Source of the DNA: CAYJAB01 sp964368305
Lineage (GTDB): Bacteria > Bacillota_I > Bacilli_A > Erysipelotrichales > Erysipelotrichaceae
Assembly: GCA_964368305.1 (NCBI GenBank)
Contig: CAYJAB010000002.1
Coordinates: 62,001-126,000, forward strand
Direction: 5' to 3'
Length of the DNA: 64,000 bases
The notes beneath the pieces were generated by a model. It saw only the letters and a program-made list of their open reading frames with translations. It had not been told where the DNA came from and made no database searches. The position numbers and the translations under genes were made by a program. Shown in pieces: positions 1 to 8,691 of the stretch (positions are counted from its first letter, which is position 1; each line of letters starts with the position of its first letter).

Positions 1-163
1 TTTAGGATATTTCGCTTCAGATATTAGTTTCTTATCTACGCTTCCTCAAGAAGTGTTCTGGGCATTCCCATATGTAATTACAATAATTGCATTGGTATTG
101 TTTAGTGGTAAGTCTGTTGGACCTAAGGCTGCTGGAGAAGTTTACGACGCAGGTAAAAGATAA
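1..163 (+). CDS. ABC transporter permease, C-terminal fragment (nucleoside/simple-sugar type)
   Basis: This is the last 53 codons of a gene that begins outside the window, read in the frame starting at base 2. It encodes a hydrophobic segment followed by the tail GKSVGPKAAGEVYDAGKR. A final transmembrane helix and then a short cytosolic tail with GPKAAG is typical of the second permease (NupQ/YufQ-like) of BmpA-type nucleoside ABC importers. The family is inferred from this tail alone. The stop is followed at once by a strong hairpin, so it is the last gene of its operon. Confidence 0.6.
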   Translation, partial: LGYFASDISFLSTLPQEVFWAFPYVITIIALVLFSGKSVGPKAAGEVYDAGKR

Positions 164-167
164 AATT

Positions 168-193
168 AAAAGACAATCAACCGATTGTCTTTT
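168..193. terminator. Bidirectional intrinsic terminator between convergent genes
   Basis: An 11-bp perfect stem (168-178 with 183-193) with an AACC loop is followed by a T-rich tract on the plus strand and preceded by A residues that give a U-tract on the minus strand. It separates the ABC permease from the convergent pncB. Confidence 0.85.
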
Positions 194-194
194 A

Positions 195-1631
195 TTATTT
201 TTTTCTTGCAGAAATAAGATCATTTTTTAAATCCCATAACTTTTGTGATAAATCCACGTAATAACGGTGGGGGAATCTTACACGTTTTACTTCATCCCAT
301 AATGTTTCCATTTGTTGTTTACAGTACTCGCGCACTTGATCAGTTGATTTGATTTCATAAACCAAATGACCTCCTGTATAAATAGGAACTTGAAGTTGTT
401 TATAATAATAATTTGTAATTATTTTTCTTTTAAATGGGTACACAGGATCAAATAACTCATAGGAGTCTTTTGAGATGACTTCATCAGCTAAAGTAATTAA
501 ATCAGCGATAGCCTTATGTGTGTCATTGTCATAAAAACGATAAAGTTTTTTATATCCAGGATTTGTGATTTTAGATATTGTTTCACTGATTTTAATTTTA
601 GGTATAATCTCTTCACCTTTTTCAACAGCCACAACTTTATATACCCCACCAAGTACAGGTGTTGATTTTGCAGTGATTAAACTTTCTCCAACACCAAATG
701 AATCAATCTTCGCATCTTGTCTTAGTAAGTCATCAATTATGAATTCATCTAATGAATTGCTTACAATAATTGAAGTAGAGGTAAGCCCTGCATCATCAAG
801 CATTTTTCTTGCTTTTTTAGATAGATATGCAAGGTCTCCACTATCTAACCTAATTCCTTTTAGTTGGTATCCATTTGGTATTAGATACTCTTTTGCGACT
901 TTGATAGCGTTAGGAAGACCACTTTTTAATGTGTCATAAGTATCCACTAGAAATATGCAATTTTCAGGATAAATTTTTGCATAAGAAAGAAAAGCATCAT
1001 ATTCATTATCATGCAATTGTATATAACTGTGAGCCATTGTTCCTGTTACAGGGACATCATACATCTCTCCTGCAGCTGTACAAGCTGTTTTATAACATCC
1101 TGCAATTATGCTTGCTCTTGCGCCTGTTGTCGCAGCAATGCTACCTTGTGCACGGCGTGTACCTAGTTCTAAAACATTTCTTCCTTTTGCTGCATTTACA
1201 ATTCTTGATGCTTTTGTTGTAATTAATGTAGCATAGTTAATACATTGTAATAGGATTGTCTCTATGATTTGAGCTTCAATATAGTTTCCTCGTATTGTAA
1301 CAAGTGGCTCATTTTCAAAAACAGGTGTACCTTCTTCAACACTCCATATATCTAACGTTAATTTAAGATTAGATAAGTAGTTTAAAAAATCCTCGTCAAA
1401 TTCATTTGTTGATCGAAGATAATCAATGTGTTTTTTTTCAAATTTAAAATTCTCAATAAAATATATAAAATCATGTAATCCATTAAATAATAAATATCCA
1501 CCTTTATCTGGAATCTTGCGAACAAACATATCAAAATAAGCAATTTCTTTATGCAGACCTTCTTTAAAGTAAGCGTACGACATCGTATACTCATAAAAAT
1601 CAGTCATCAACATATTGTCTGTATATTTCAT
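195..1631 (-). CDS. pncB: Nicotinate phosphoribosyltransferase
   Basis: This 478-residue enzyme makes nicotinate mononucleotide from nicotinate, PRPP and ATP in the NAD salvage (Preiss-Handler) pathway in the cytosol. Family landmarks are visible: LMTDFYEYTM at the N-terminus, GTRRAQG at 157-163, GTMAHSY at 197-203 (its His corresponds to the phosphorylated histidine) and RLDSGDL at 261-267. Length fits the Gram-positive long form. The start overlaps the stop of pncA by 4 nt, so the two are translationally coupled. The same pair (YueJ-YueK) is adjacent in B. subtilis. The gene ends against a shared terminator. Confidence 0.93.
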   Translation of the reverse strand: MKYTDNMLMTDFYEYTMSYAYFKEGLHKEIAYFDMFVRKIPDKGGYLLFNGLHDFIYFIENFKFEKKHIDYLRSTNEFDEDFLNYLSNLKLTLDIWSVEEGTPVFENEPLVTIRGNYIEAQIIETILLQCINYATLITTKASRIVNAAKGRNVLELGTRRAQGSIAATTGARASIIAGCYKTACTAAGEMYDVPVTGTMAHSYIQLHDNEYDAFLSYAKIYPENCIFLVDTYDTLKSGLPNAIKVAKEYLIPNGYQLKGIRLDSGDLAYLSKKARKMLDDAGLTSTSIIVSNSLDEFIIDDLLRQDAKIDSFGVGESLITAKSTPVLGGVYKVVAVEKGEEIIPKIKISETISKITNPGYKKLYRFYDNDTHKAIADLITLADEVISKDSYELFDPVYPFKRKIITNYYYKQLQVPIYTGGHLVYEIKSTDQVREYCKQQMETLWDEVKRVRFPHRYYVDLSQKLWDLKNDLISARKK

Positions 1632-2227
1632 AATGAATCTCCTATTGATAGTGAATCTAGAATTTCTATATTAGCGTTTTCCATAAGTCTATAAGCAATT
1701 TCGTTATAGTAATCTTTAGGGTGTGTTGAAGAATCAAAAGTTTCTGTCATGTCTTTTGGTACGATAATTTTAATATTTAAGTTATTTTGAATAAAATAAC
1801 AATTTAAAGTTAATACAAACTGTAATATACAAATATCTGTACAACATCCACAAACAATCACACTATCGTGATTTGATAATTGACTCAAATACGCTTGAAA
1901 TTTAGGGGCTAAAAAACCATTTGTGGATTGTTTATCCATTAGTATTAAATTATCCTCATATGCCTTTATTTCATCAATTAATTCGCTTTCTTTTGAGTCT
2001 TTTAAGCAATGTGTAGGATAACTGTTAAACTCCAATGAACTTGTATCATGTGAGTCTAAAAAGGCAATCATCTTGAACTCTTTTTCTTTCATATACTTTA
2101 TTGTATTAAGGATGGCTGGTGTAATTGATTGAATGGATGTATCAGACATTGCTCCATCACGCACAAACCCATTTATCATATCTACAATAATAAGCAGTGG
2201 ATTCTTTGAAATTGACTGTGTTTTCAT
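1628..2227 (-). CDS. pncA: Nicotinamidase (isochorismatase family)
   Basis: This 199-residue cysteine hydrolase converts nicotinamide to nicotinate, feeding the PncB encoded just downstream. The catalytic triad of the family is present: Asp16 in VDMINGF, Lys99 in MDKQSTNGF and Cys133 in CCTDIC. Metal-site residues D58 and H60 (FLDSHD) and H73 are also present. A GGAGG ribosome site lies 6 nt before the ATG. The context with pncB makes nicotinamidase much more likely than another isochorismatase-like hydrolase. Confidence 0.9.
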   Translation of the reverse strand: MKTQSISKNPLLIIVDMINGFVRDGAMSDTSIQSITPAILNTIKYMKEKEFKMIAFLDSHDTSSLEFNSYPTHCLKDSKESELIDEIKAYEDNLILMDKQSTNGFLAPKFQAYLSQLSNHDSVIVCGCCTDICILQFVLTLNCYFIQNNLNIKIIVPKDMTETFDSSTHPKDYYNEIAYRLMENANIEILDSLSIGDSL

Positions 2228-2281
2228 AATAGTTCCTCCGTTTAAAATATTATAATGTTTTAAAAGGGGTTTGTATAGTGT

Positions 2282-2302
2282 TATAATATTAAAAATAGGA
2301 GG
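2282..2302 (+). promoter_or_regulatory. -10 element and ribosome site for ymfF
   Basis: TATAAT at 2282-2287 has no good -35. AGGAGG at 2297-2302 lies 4 nt before ATG 2307. This decides the ymfF start against an in-frame ATG at 2271, which would lie upstream of the promoter. The minus strand carries its own AT-rich promoter region for pncA in the same 80-bp divergent gap. Confidence 0.6.
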
Positions 2303-2306
2303 ATTT

Positions 2307-3551
2307 ATGAATACAATAACATATCAAAATCAAGTGCATTTACATGTTTTAAATGTGAAAAAATTTAAAGATATTACGGTTTCTGTTCGTTTTCTAAACG
2401 ATTTGAAAAAAGAGACTGTTACTTTAAAATCGCTTTTATCAATCATGTTACAAGATAGATGTCAAAAATATGACACGAAACAAAAGATGTCTACTCAGTT
2501 AGATTTATTATATGGAGCAGGTTGTTCTACAAAGATCATGGGGTTTGGTCAATCACAAGTTTTAGAGTTGAAATCACGTGTTTTAAATGACTTATATGTA
2601 AATGAAGGACTGTTTGAAAAACAGTTGGATTTGATTTATGAAATTATTTTTTCACCGTTATTAATTGAAGAAACACTTCAAGAAGCTAAAAGAGTTTTAA
2701 AGGATTATCTTGCAAGAGTTTCAGATAATCCAGCACAATATGCTGTAAAAAAAGCATTGGAGATATCAGGTGAAGGATATCCATTGTCTGTTTCAGTACA
2801 TGGTAGCTTTTCACAAATTGAGACTGTTACATTACAAGATATCAAAGATGAGTATGAAAGAATGATGCAAAAGGATCAAATAGACATTTTTGTTATTGGA
2901 CAAATGAGTGATGTATCTGTAGTAGATTTAGTTAAGAGAAAACTTCCTTTTGTAGATAGAAGTCATGATTTAAAAACAGAGTATACACTTGACACGAAAA
3001 AGTATCAAGAAATTGAACAATATAAAAAAACACAACAAACAACAATGGTGCTTGTATACAATTCAAGTATTTCAATTTCTCATCCACTTTATTGGCCACT
3101 TAGAGTTGCGAATGCATTATTAGGACAACTTCCAACTTCTAAATTATTCCAAGAAGTGCGTGAAAAAAATAGTCTTTGTTATTCAATTTATTCATCTGTA
3201 ATTGCATTTGAAGGGGTATTGTACATATCTGTTGGAATTGATGATAAAAACATTGAAATAACAAAGCAATTAATTAAGAAACAAGTACAAGATATGCAAG
3301 CTGGCATTTATACACAAAATGAAATCGATGTAAGTAAGAGAATGATTATTAATTCTTTATACTCCTCATTGGATGATAAAAACTCAATGGTTTCATTGGC
3401 GTATCAAAATAAATTATTAGATAAACATGATACGGTTGATGTGTTAATTGAGAAAATTCAAAACACTACAAAAGAACAAATGATTGAAGCTATGAATTTA
3501 ATCCATCTAAATACAGTGTTTCTTTTAAGAAAGGATGAAAATCATGAATAA
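2307..3551 (+). CDS. ymfF: M16 peptidase-like protein YmfF (EF-P modification-associated)
   Basis: This 414-residue protein of the pitrilysin (M16) superfamily lacks the HxxEH zinc motif. The equivalent region reads LLSIMLQDRCQKYDTKQKM, so it is probably the non-catalytic partner of YmfH, as in other two-subunit M16 proteases. In B. subtilis the ymfF/ymfH pair has been linked to 5-aminopentanol modification of elongation factor P. It has no signal peptide or membrane segment and should be cytosolic. Start ATG 2307 was chosen for its AGGAGG site. It overlaps ymfH by 8 nt. Confidence 0.85.
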   Translation: MNTITYQNQVHLHVLNVKKFKDITVSVRFLNDLKKETVTLKSLLSIMLQDRCQKYDTKQKMSTQLDLLYGAGCSTKIMGFGQSQVLELKSRVLNDLYVNEGLFEKQLDLIYEIIFSPLLIEETLQEAKRVLKDYLARVSDNPAQYAVKKALEISGEGYPLSVSVHGSFSQIETVTLQDIKDEYERMMQKDQIDIFVIGQMSDVSVVDLVKRKLPFVDRSHDLKTEYTLDTKKYQEIEQYKKTQQTTMVLVYNSSISISHPLYWPLRVANALLGQLPTSKLFQEVREKNSLCYSIYSSVIAFEGVLYISVGIDDKNIEITKQLIKKQVQDMQAGIYTQNEIDVSKRMIINSLYSSLDDKNSMVSLAYQNKLLDKHDTVDVLIEKIQNTTKEQMIEAMNLIHLNTVFLLRKDENHE

Positions 3552-4815
3552 AATAGTGAACAAACATTTAAATGAAACTTATTATGAAGAGGTTTTAGAG
3601 AATGGTTTAAAAGTAGTGATTTTTGAAAAACCTGATTTTGTTACAACGAGTGCTATTTTTGCAACCCCTTATGGCGCACTTGATTATAAACAAGTTATTG
3701 GCAAGGATATAGAATACAGTGTTCCAAGTGGATTGGCGCATTTTCTTGAACACAAACTTTTCGAAAGTGATAATGAAGATGTAATGGTAGAGTTTTCTAG
3801 TTACGGTGCAAATGTAAATGCATTTACTTCATATAGTGAAACAATGTATTACTTTTCTACTAGTTCAAGTGATATCAGTAAGCCATTAAATTTATTATTG
3901 GATTTTGTACAAAATCTATCAATAAGTGAAGAATCAGTTGAAAAAGAAAAAGGAATCATTGTACAAGAATTAAAAATGTATGAACAAATGCCAGATTCTA
4001 GATTATTACTAGAAACATTTAAAAGCATGTATCAGCAGTTTCCTTTAAATCAAGATATAGGTGGTACGGAAGAATCTGTGAATTCAGTATATTTAAAACA
4101 ATTAATGGACACACATAAACTAAATTATCATCCATCAAATATGATGTTGGTTATTATGACACCAATTAAAAAAGAACACTTATTGAAATTAATTAAAAAC
4201 AATCAAGGTTTAAAAACATTTGATACATATCAGCCTATTAAAAGACTTAAATATGATGAACCTTATGAAGTAGCACAAAAGGAAAAAGATATTCATATGG
4301 CTCTTTCAAATACAAAAACAAGTGTTGGACTTAAAATGAAGGAAATTTCTGGAGTTAAAAATCAAATTAAAACTGAATGGGCACTAAGATGTGCTTTTGA
4401 AGCACATTTTACATCCTTAAATGAGAATTACCAAGTATGGTTAGATCAAGAAATCATTAATGACTTTTTTGGTTATGAAATTGATTTTTCAAAAGGGTAT
4501 GGATTTTCAATGTTTTACAATGAAACAAACAATACGCAAGTATTTTATGACTTTCTCTTTAAGCAATTACAGATTTTAAAGTCTGAAGGAATAAAAGAAT
4601 CTATACTTACGCAACTAAAAAAGAGATATTATGGACAAGCTATTATTGGTTTGAATCATTTAGAAGATACTTCAATTTCTTTTATACGAAGTCATTTTGA
4701 TGGAATTAACTTTTTTGAATCATTAGAGATTATAAATGAATTGACACTTTCAGATGTTTTAGAAGCATTGGATAGAATAGATCTTGAGAATAAAAGTTTT
4801 GTAAGAATATCATAA
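3544..4815 (+). CDS. ymfH: M16 family zinc peptidase YmfH
   Basis: This 423-residue catalytic M16 peptidase carries the inverted zinc motif HFLEH (His66, Glu69, His70) and a downstream Glu-rich helix (EKEKGIIVQEL, about 138-148) supplying the third ligand. It should work with YmfF, encoded just before and overlapping by 8 nt, as a cytosolic heterodimer. The start was placed at ATG 3544 because AGAAAGGA lies about 9 nt upstream. The ATG at 3535 has no usable ribosome site. Confidence 0.88.
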   Translation: MNKIVNKHLNETYYEEVLENGLKVVIFEKPDFVTTSAIFATPYGALDYKQVIGKDIEYSVPSGLAHFLEHKLFESDNEDVMVEFSSYGANVNAFTSYSETMYYFSTSSSDISKPLNLLLDFVQNLSISEESVEKEKGIIVQELKMYEQMPDSRLLLETFKSMYQQFPLNQDIGGTEESVNSVYLKQLMDTHKLNYHPSNMMLVIMTPIKKEHLLKLIKNNQGLKTFDTYQPIKRLKYDEPYEVAQKEKDIHMALSNTKTSVGLKMKEISGVKNQIKTEWALRCAFEAHFTSLNENYQVWLDQEIINDFFGYEIDFSKGYGFSMFYNETNNTQVFYDFLFKQLQILKSEGIKESILTQLKKRYYGQAIIGLNHLEDTSISFIRSHFDGINFFESLEIINELTLSDVLEALDRIDLENKSFVRIS

Positions 4816-4888
4816 TTGTATAAAAGTATGATATTGAAGTGAAAAAGCAGTGATTTACTGCTTTTTTTTCTATTTTTATACAATTATG
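4811..4888 (+). terminator. Nested hairpin terminator after ymfH
   Basis: The inner stem pairs 4842-4851 with 4857-4866 (AAAAAGCAGT/ACTGCTTTTT) and ends in a run of eight Ts, a standard terminator. It sits inside an outer perfect 15-bp inverted repeat, 4811-4825 with 4874-4888 (CATAATTGTATAAAA and its complement). The left outer arm contains the ymfH stop codon. Confidence 0.8.
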
Positions 4889-4893
4889 AGCTT

Positions 4894-4922
4894 TTGAACT
4901 CTTTTTAATATACAAGTAAAAT
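4894..4922 (+). promoter_or_regulatory. Promoter of ssb
   Basis: TTGAAC (4894-4899), a 17-bp spacer and TAAAAT (4917-4922) form a good vegetative promoter 20 bp before the ssb start. It is followed by an AAGGAGG ribosome site. Confidence 0.6.
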
Positions 4923-4942
4923 ATATAAAAAGGAGGTTCAAT

Positions 4943-5257
4943 ATGAACGTAATTGCTATTGTCGGGAAAGTAAAGGAATTACCTGTTATGCATGAAACAC
5001 CTAATGGAACTAAAGTGTGTTCATTAATTATGGAAGTGGATAGGAATTTTAAAAATACCGATGGGATTTATGAAAAAGACATACTACAAGTGACACTATG
5101 GAGAGGGATTGCTGAGACTACATGTAATGTCGCTAAAGTAGGATCACTTATTAGTGTGAAGGGTAGAATACAAGCAAATGTATTTGAAACAAAAGAAAAG
5201 AATATATTTTATGGTGTAGATATTATTGCCGAAAAGCTTGAATTTTTACAGGCTTAA
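4943..5257 (+). CDS. ssb: Single-stranded DNA-binding protein, short form without acidic tail
   Basis: This 104-residue protein is a single OB fold of the SSB family, with the sequence pattern GKVKELP...NGTKVCSLIMEVDR and a central hydrophobic WRG segment. Canonical bacterial SSB has a Gly/Pro/Gln-rich linker and an acidic tip (DDDIPF-like) that recruits partner proteins. Both are missing here, and the protein ends at EKLEFLQA. This resembles the short YwpH-type paralogues, so the main replicative SSB is probably elsewhere. It is monocistronic, with its own promoter and terminator. Confidence 0.8.
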   Translation: MNVIAIVGKVKELPVMHETPNGTKVCSLIMEVDRNFKNTDGIYEKDILQVTLWRGIAETTCNVAKVGSLISVKGRIQANVFETKEKNIFYGVDIIAEKLEFLQA

Positions 5258-5287
5258 CAAAGATAAAAAATACTTTTTACAAGACAT

Positions 5288-5332
5288 AGAGTTTACTAAT
5301 GGAAACAATTTATTGGAGTAAACTCTTTTTTT
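5288..5332 (+). terminator. Intrinsic terminator after ssb
   Basis: A 10-bp perfect stem (AGAGTTTACT 5288-5297 with AGTAAACTCT 5317-5326) has a 19-nt loop and a following T-run. The probable -10 of thyA (TATAAT 5337-5342) follows directly. Confidence 0.75.
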
Positions 5333-5359
5333 GTATTATAATAAACAGAGGGTGATAAT

Positions 5360-6232
5360 ATGAAACAATATTTAGAATTATGTAAACATGTTTTAGAACA
5401 TGGAGAGATAAGAAAAGACCGTACAAGTACGGGTACTATTTCAACATTTGGGTATCAAACACGATATAATTTGATGGATGGATTTCCTTTATTGACTACA
5501 AAAAAAGTACATTTTAAATCACTGGCAGTTGAACTGCTTTGGTTTTTAAATGGAGAAGTCAATATTCAACCATTGGTTAAACAAGGATGTCGTATATGGA
5601 ATGAGTGGCCATATGCTACCTATACAAAATCTAGTGACTACCAAAATGAAACGATGGAAGAGTTTGTAGAAAAAATAAAAAACGAGAATGCATTTGCGCA
5701 AAAACATGGTAATTTAGGACCTGTTTATGGTAAACAATGGCGTGATTTTTTTGGGAAAGATCAAATTTTAGAATTAATCGATCAAATAAAAAATAATCCG
5801 TTTTCAAGAAGACATATTGTGTCAGCTTGGAATCCGGCTCAAGTCGATGATATGGCATTACCACCATGTCATGCTTTTTTTCAATTTTACGTGAGTAGTG
5901 ATGGTAAAAGATTATCTTGTCAACTTTACCAAAGAAGTGCTGATGTCTTTTTAGGCGTTCCGTTTAATATTGCATCATATGCACTATTACTTGAAATGGT
6001 TGCGCATGTATGTGGACTTCAAGCATATGAATTTATTCATACATTTGGGGATGTACATATTTATCAAGATCACTTAGAACAAGTAAACTTGCAATTATCA
6101 CGTACTCCCAAAGTACTTCCTACATTAAAATTTGCACGTAAGGTAGATAATATTTTAGATTTTAAATATGAAGACTTTATTATTGAAGGATATGATCCAT
6201 ATCCAGTAATAAAAGGGAAGGTAAGTGTATAA
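5360..6232 (+). CDS. thyA: Thymidylate synthase ThyA
   Basis: This 290-residue enzyme methylates dUMP to dTMP using methylene-tetrahydrofolate. The catalytic Cys170 lies in ALPPCHAFFQF, and the phosphate-binding arginines lie in RKDRT (19-21) and SRRHIVSAWNP (149-159). The family-typical W, N and Y substrate residues are also present. It is followed by folA with a TAATG overlap, a common pairing because ThyA oxidises the folate that DHFR reduces. The ribosome site is GAGGGTGA. Confidence 0.96.
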   Translation: MKQYLELCKHVLEHGEIRKDRTSTGTISTFGYQTRYNLMDGFPLLTTKKVHFKSLAVELLWFLNGEVNIQPLVKQGCRIWNEWPYATYTKSSDYQNETMEEFVEKIKNENAFAQKHGNLGPVYGKQWRDFFGKDQILELIDQIKNNPFSRRHIVSAWNPAQVDDMALPPCHAFFQFYVSSDGKRLSCQLYQRSADVFLGVPFNIASYALLLEMVAHVCGLQAYEFIHTFGDVHIYQDHLEQVNLQLSRTPKVLPTLKFARKVDNILDFKYEDFIIEGYDPYPVIKGKVSV

Positions 6233-6717
6233 TGTTTTCACTAATTGTTGCACATGATAGAAATTTTGCAATCGGGTTAAATGGGTGGATGCCTTGGCGT
6301 TTAAAAGAAGATTTAAAATTGTTTAAAGAAATTACTTTAAACCATACGATTGTTATGGGAAGTACTACATTTAATGCGTTGCCTAGTCCATTACCTAAAA
6401 GAAAAACAGTTGTGATCACTTCAAAATTGAATTTAAAACATGAAGATGAAAATGTTGTCTATTGTAATGATTTTGAAAAATACTTAAAAGAAAATCAAAA
6501 TACAGAAGAAGAGATTTTCATTTGTGGAGGAGCATCTATTTATAAAACAGCGCTGCCATATTGTAAAAAACTGTATATTTCATTAGTTGAAGGGGACTTT
6601 GAAGCAGATACATTCTTATTTCCTTACGATGTAAATCAGTATAATATAATACACACAAAAAACTACGACGGATTTCAGTTTATAGAATATCAAAAAAAGG
6701 AGAATTATGAATCGTAA
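6232..6717 (+). CDS. folA: Dihydrofolate reductase
   Basis: This 161-residue DHFR regenerates tetrahydrofolate with NADPH after the ThyA reaction. Visible motifs are IGLNGWMPWRLKEDL near the N-terminus (Trp22 and the catalytic acid Asp27, E. coli numbering preserved), the cofactor segment HTIVMGSTTFNALP and IFICGGASIY. The start overlaps the thyA stop by one base, so the pair is coupled. It overlaps plsC by 11 nt. Confidence 0.93.
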   Translation: MFSLIVAHDRNFAIGLNGWMPWRLKEDLKLFKEITLNHTIVMGSTTFNALPSPLPKRKTVVITSKLNLKHEDENVVYCNDFEKYLKENQNTEEEIFICGGASIYKTALPYCKKLYISLVEGDFEADTFLFPYDVNQYNIIHTKNYDGFQFIEYQKKENYES

Positions 6718-7408
6718 AACACTAATTTGGATTAAATTAATTCCGCATTATTATGGTCTTTTAACAGATGCAAAAAAAGCAAAAAGCATGAATGTTGCTG
6801 ACGCTTTTTTTAAACTTCAAGGTTGGGCAAAAAAAATATTAGATTCAATGAATGTTGAAAGATACGTTATTGGAAAAGAGAACATATTAAATCAAGAGGG
6901 ATCACTTTTTGTAATAAACCATCAAGGAAGTGCAGATGCATTTGTGCTTGTAGATGCTTCACCTGTTCCAATGACTGCTGTAAGTAAGATTGAAGGTAAA
7001 AAAATTCCTGTCTTATCAAATTGGTATGATGCAATTGATGTAATATTTTTTGATCGTAACAATATGCGTGATTCAATGAGAATGATGAAGGATACTGCGG
7101 AATATTTAAGAAAAGGACGCAATGTTGCGATATTTCCTGAAGGAACACGCTCAGGAAGTCAAAAGATGGGAGAGTTCAAAGGTGGTTCGTTAAAGCCTGC
7201 TTACAATGCAAAAGCACCGATTGTACCGATAGCATTGGTGAATTCATATCAAATTTTAGATTCTGCTGAAAAGATGCTACCAGTTTATGTGCATTTTTTA
7301 AAGCCAATTCCTTATGAGGAATATAAGGATTTATCAACTAATGAATTATCCGATATTATTGTAGGGAAAATTCAAGCAGTGTTAGATAGTTTTGAAACAA
7401 ATGAATAG
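6707..7408 (+). CDS. plsC: 1-acyl-sn-glycerol-3-phosphate acyltransferase
   Basis: This 233-residue membrane-associated enzyme acylates lysophosphatidate to phosphatidate in phospholipid synthesis. The HX4D catalytic motif is NHQGSAD (His72, Asp77), and the glycerophosphate-binding motif is FPEGTRS (143-149). No clear multi-helix membrane region is present, as expected for a monotopic PlsC. A GGAG ribosome site lies inside the end of folA. It overlaps hflX by 8 nt. Confidence 0.9.
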   Translation: MNRKTLIWIKLIPHYYGLLTDAKKAKSMNVADAFFKLQGWAKKILDSMNVERYVIGKENILNQEGSLFVINHQGSADAFVLVDASPVPMTAVSKIEGKKIPVLSNWYDAIDVIFFDRNNMRDSMRMMKDTAEYLRKGRNVAIFPEGTRSGSQKMGEFKGGSLKPAYNAKAPIVPIALVNSYQILDSAEKMLPVYVHFLKPIPYEEYKDLSTNELSDIIVGKIQAVLDSFETNE

Positions 7409-8630
7409 TGCTATTTTAGCTGTAGTTTGTACAAATAAAGTCGGGATTGATGAAAAAATCGTAGAGTGTATTGAACTTTGTAAAGCAAATAATATAGAAA
7501 TAAATGAAGTCTTTATACAAAATTCAGATAGTTTAAATAAACAAACGGCATTTCAATCTGGAAAAATTTTAGAACTTCAAAATCTTGTAGAAAAGACTGG
7601 TGTTGACTTAGTAGTATTTTTTAATCATTTAAGTCCTGTTCAAGTGAGTGCAATCCAAGAGATTTGTAACTGCACAGTCATTGATCGTACAGGTTTAATT
7701 TTAGAAATTTTTGCGAATCGTGCAAAATCAAAAGAAGCGATTACACAAGTTGAAATTGCAAGACTTCAATATGAGATGCCACGTTTTTTACAACTTACAC
7801 TTGATCAGGATCATCAAAGAGGTGGAAGTGGTGTAAAAAATCGAGGAACAGGAGAAACAAAATTAGAATTAAGAAAAAGAGATATTGAAAGACAAATTTC
7901 TAAACTAAAAAAAGAGTTAGAAAATATCAAGGTATCTAAAGAAGTTCAATCCTCAATGCGTTTAAAAAGCAATGCGCTACTTGTTGTACTTGTAGGGTAT
8001 ACAAATGCAGGGAAAAGTTCTTTAATGAATTGCTTATTATCAATGTACAACAAAGAAGAAAAACAAGTCTATGTTGAAGATTTGCTTTTCGCAACACTTG
8101 ATACAAGTATACGAAAAATCACACTCGAAAATCATAAATCTTTTTTACTGTGTGATACAGTAGGTTTTGTTAGCGATTTACCACATAATTTAGTAGAGGC
8201 ATTCGAGTCAACACTTTCAATTGTGAGGCAAGCAGATTTGATTTTACATGTGATTGATGCTAGTAATCCACATATGGATATGCAAATTGATGTTGTGAAT
8301 AAAACATTGAAAGCTTTAAATGCAGAAGATAAGAAAGTAATTAATGTGTTTAATAAAACAGATTTAGTTAAATCTATGAAAATGGATGCACTTAATATTT
8401 CTACTGTCACAAAATACGGAATAGAAAATTTAACGCAGATAATTAGCGATACACTTTATCCGCTTTTGATACAAATGAAAATATTGCTTCCATATGAAAA
8501 AAGTGCTCTTATTAAAACGATAAAAGAGACTGCTATGATATTATCTTTTGAGGAAAAAGAAGAAGGATATTTTATTGAATTAAAATGCAATGATACTTTA
8601 GAAAAGATGCTGATGGAGTTTCGTTTATAA
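7401..8630 (+). CDS. hflX: GTPase HflX
   Basis: This 409-residue ribosome-associated GTPase splits stalled or hibernating ribosomes. The order is an N-terminal HflX domain, the glycine-rich RGTGETKLE linker (about 148-156), a coiled-coil helix, then a G domain with GYTNAGKSS (199-207), DTVGF and NKTD. ATG 7401 was taken. An in-frame TTG at 7392 is possible but has no better ribosome site. The start lies within the plsC stop region, so translation is probably coupled. Confidence 0.92.
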   Translation: MNSAILAVVCTNKVGIDEKIVECIELCKANNIEINEVFIQNSDSLNKQTAFQSGKILELQNLVEKTGVDLVVFFNHLSPVQVSAIQEICNCTVIDRTGLILEIFANRAKSKEAITQVEIARLQYEMPRFLQLTLDQDHQRGGSGVKNRGTGETKLELRKRDIERQISKLKKELENIKVSKEVQSSMRLKSNALLVVLVGYTNAGKSSLMNCLLSMYNKEEKQVYVEDLLFATLDTSIRKITLENHKSFLLCDTVGFVSDLPHNLVEAFESTLSIVRQADLILHVIDASNPHMDMQIDVVNKTLKALNAEDKKVINVFNKTDLVKSMKMDALNISTVTKYGIENLTQIISDTLYPLLIQMKILLPYEKSALIKTIKETAMILSFEEKEEGYFIELKCNDTLEKMLMEFRL

Positions 8631-8645
8631 GTATTAAAATAACAA

Positions 8646-8674
8646 TTGGAAAAAATTAGACTGTTTGGTATAAT
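8646..8674 (+). promoter_or_regulatory. Promoter of scpA-scpB
   Basis: TTGGAA (8646-8651), a 17-bp spacer and a perfect TATAAT (8669-8674) lie just before the GAGG ribosome site of scpA. The transcript leader would be very short, about 12 nt. Confidence 0.65.
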
Positions 8675-8691
8675 GTCATAGAGGTAAATCT

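Noticed and set aside
565..1222. Plus-strand open frames of 97-124 codons inside pncB
   Set aside because: They lie antisense to clearly coding pncB, have no ribosome site and show no family features; they are shadows.
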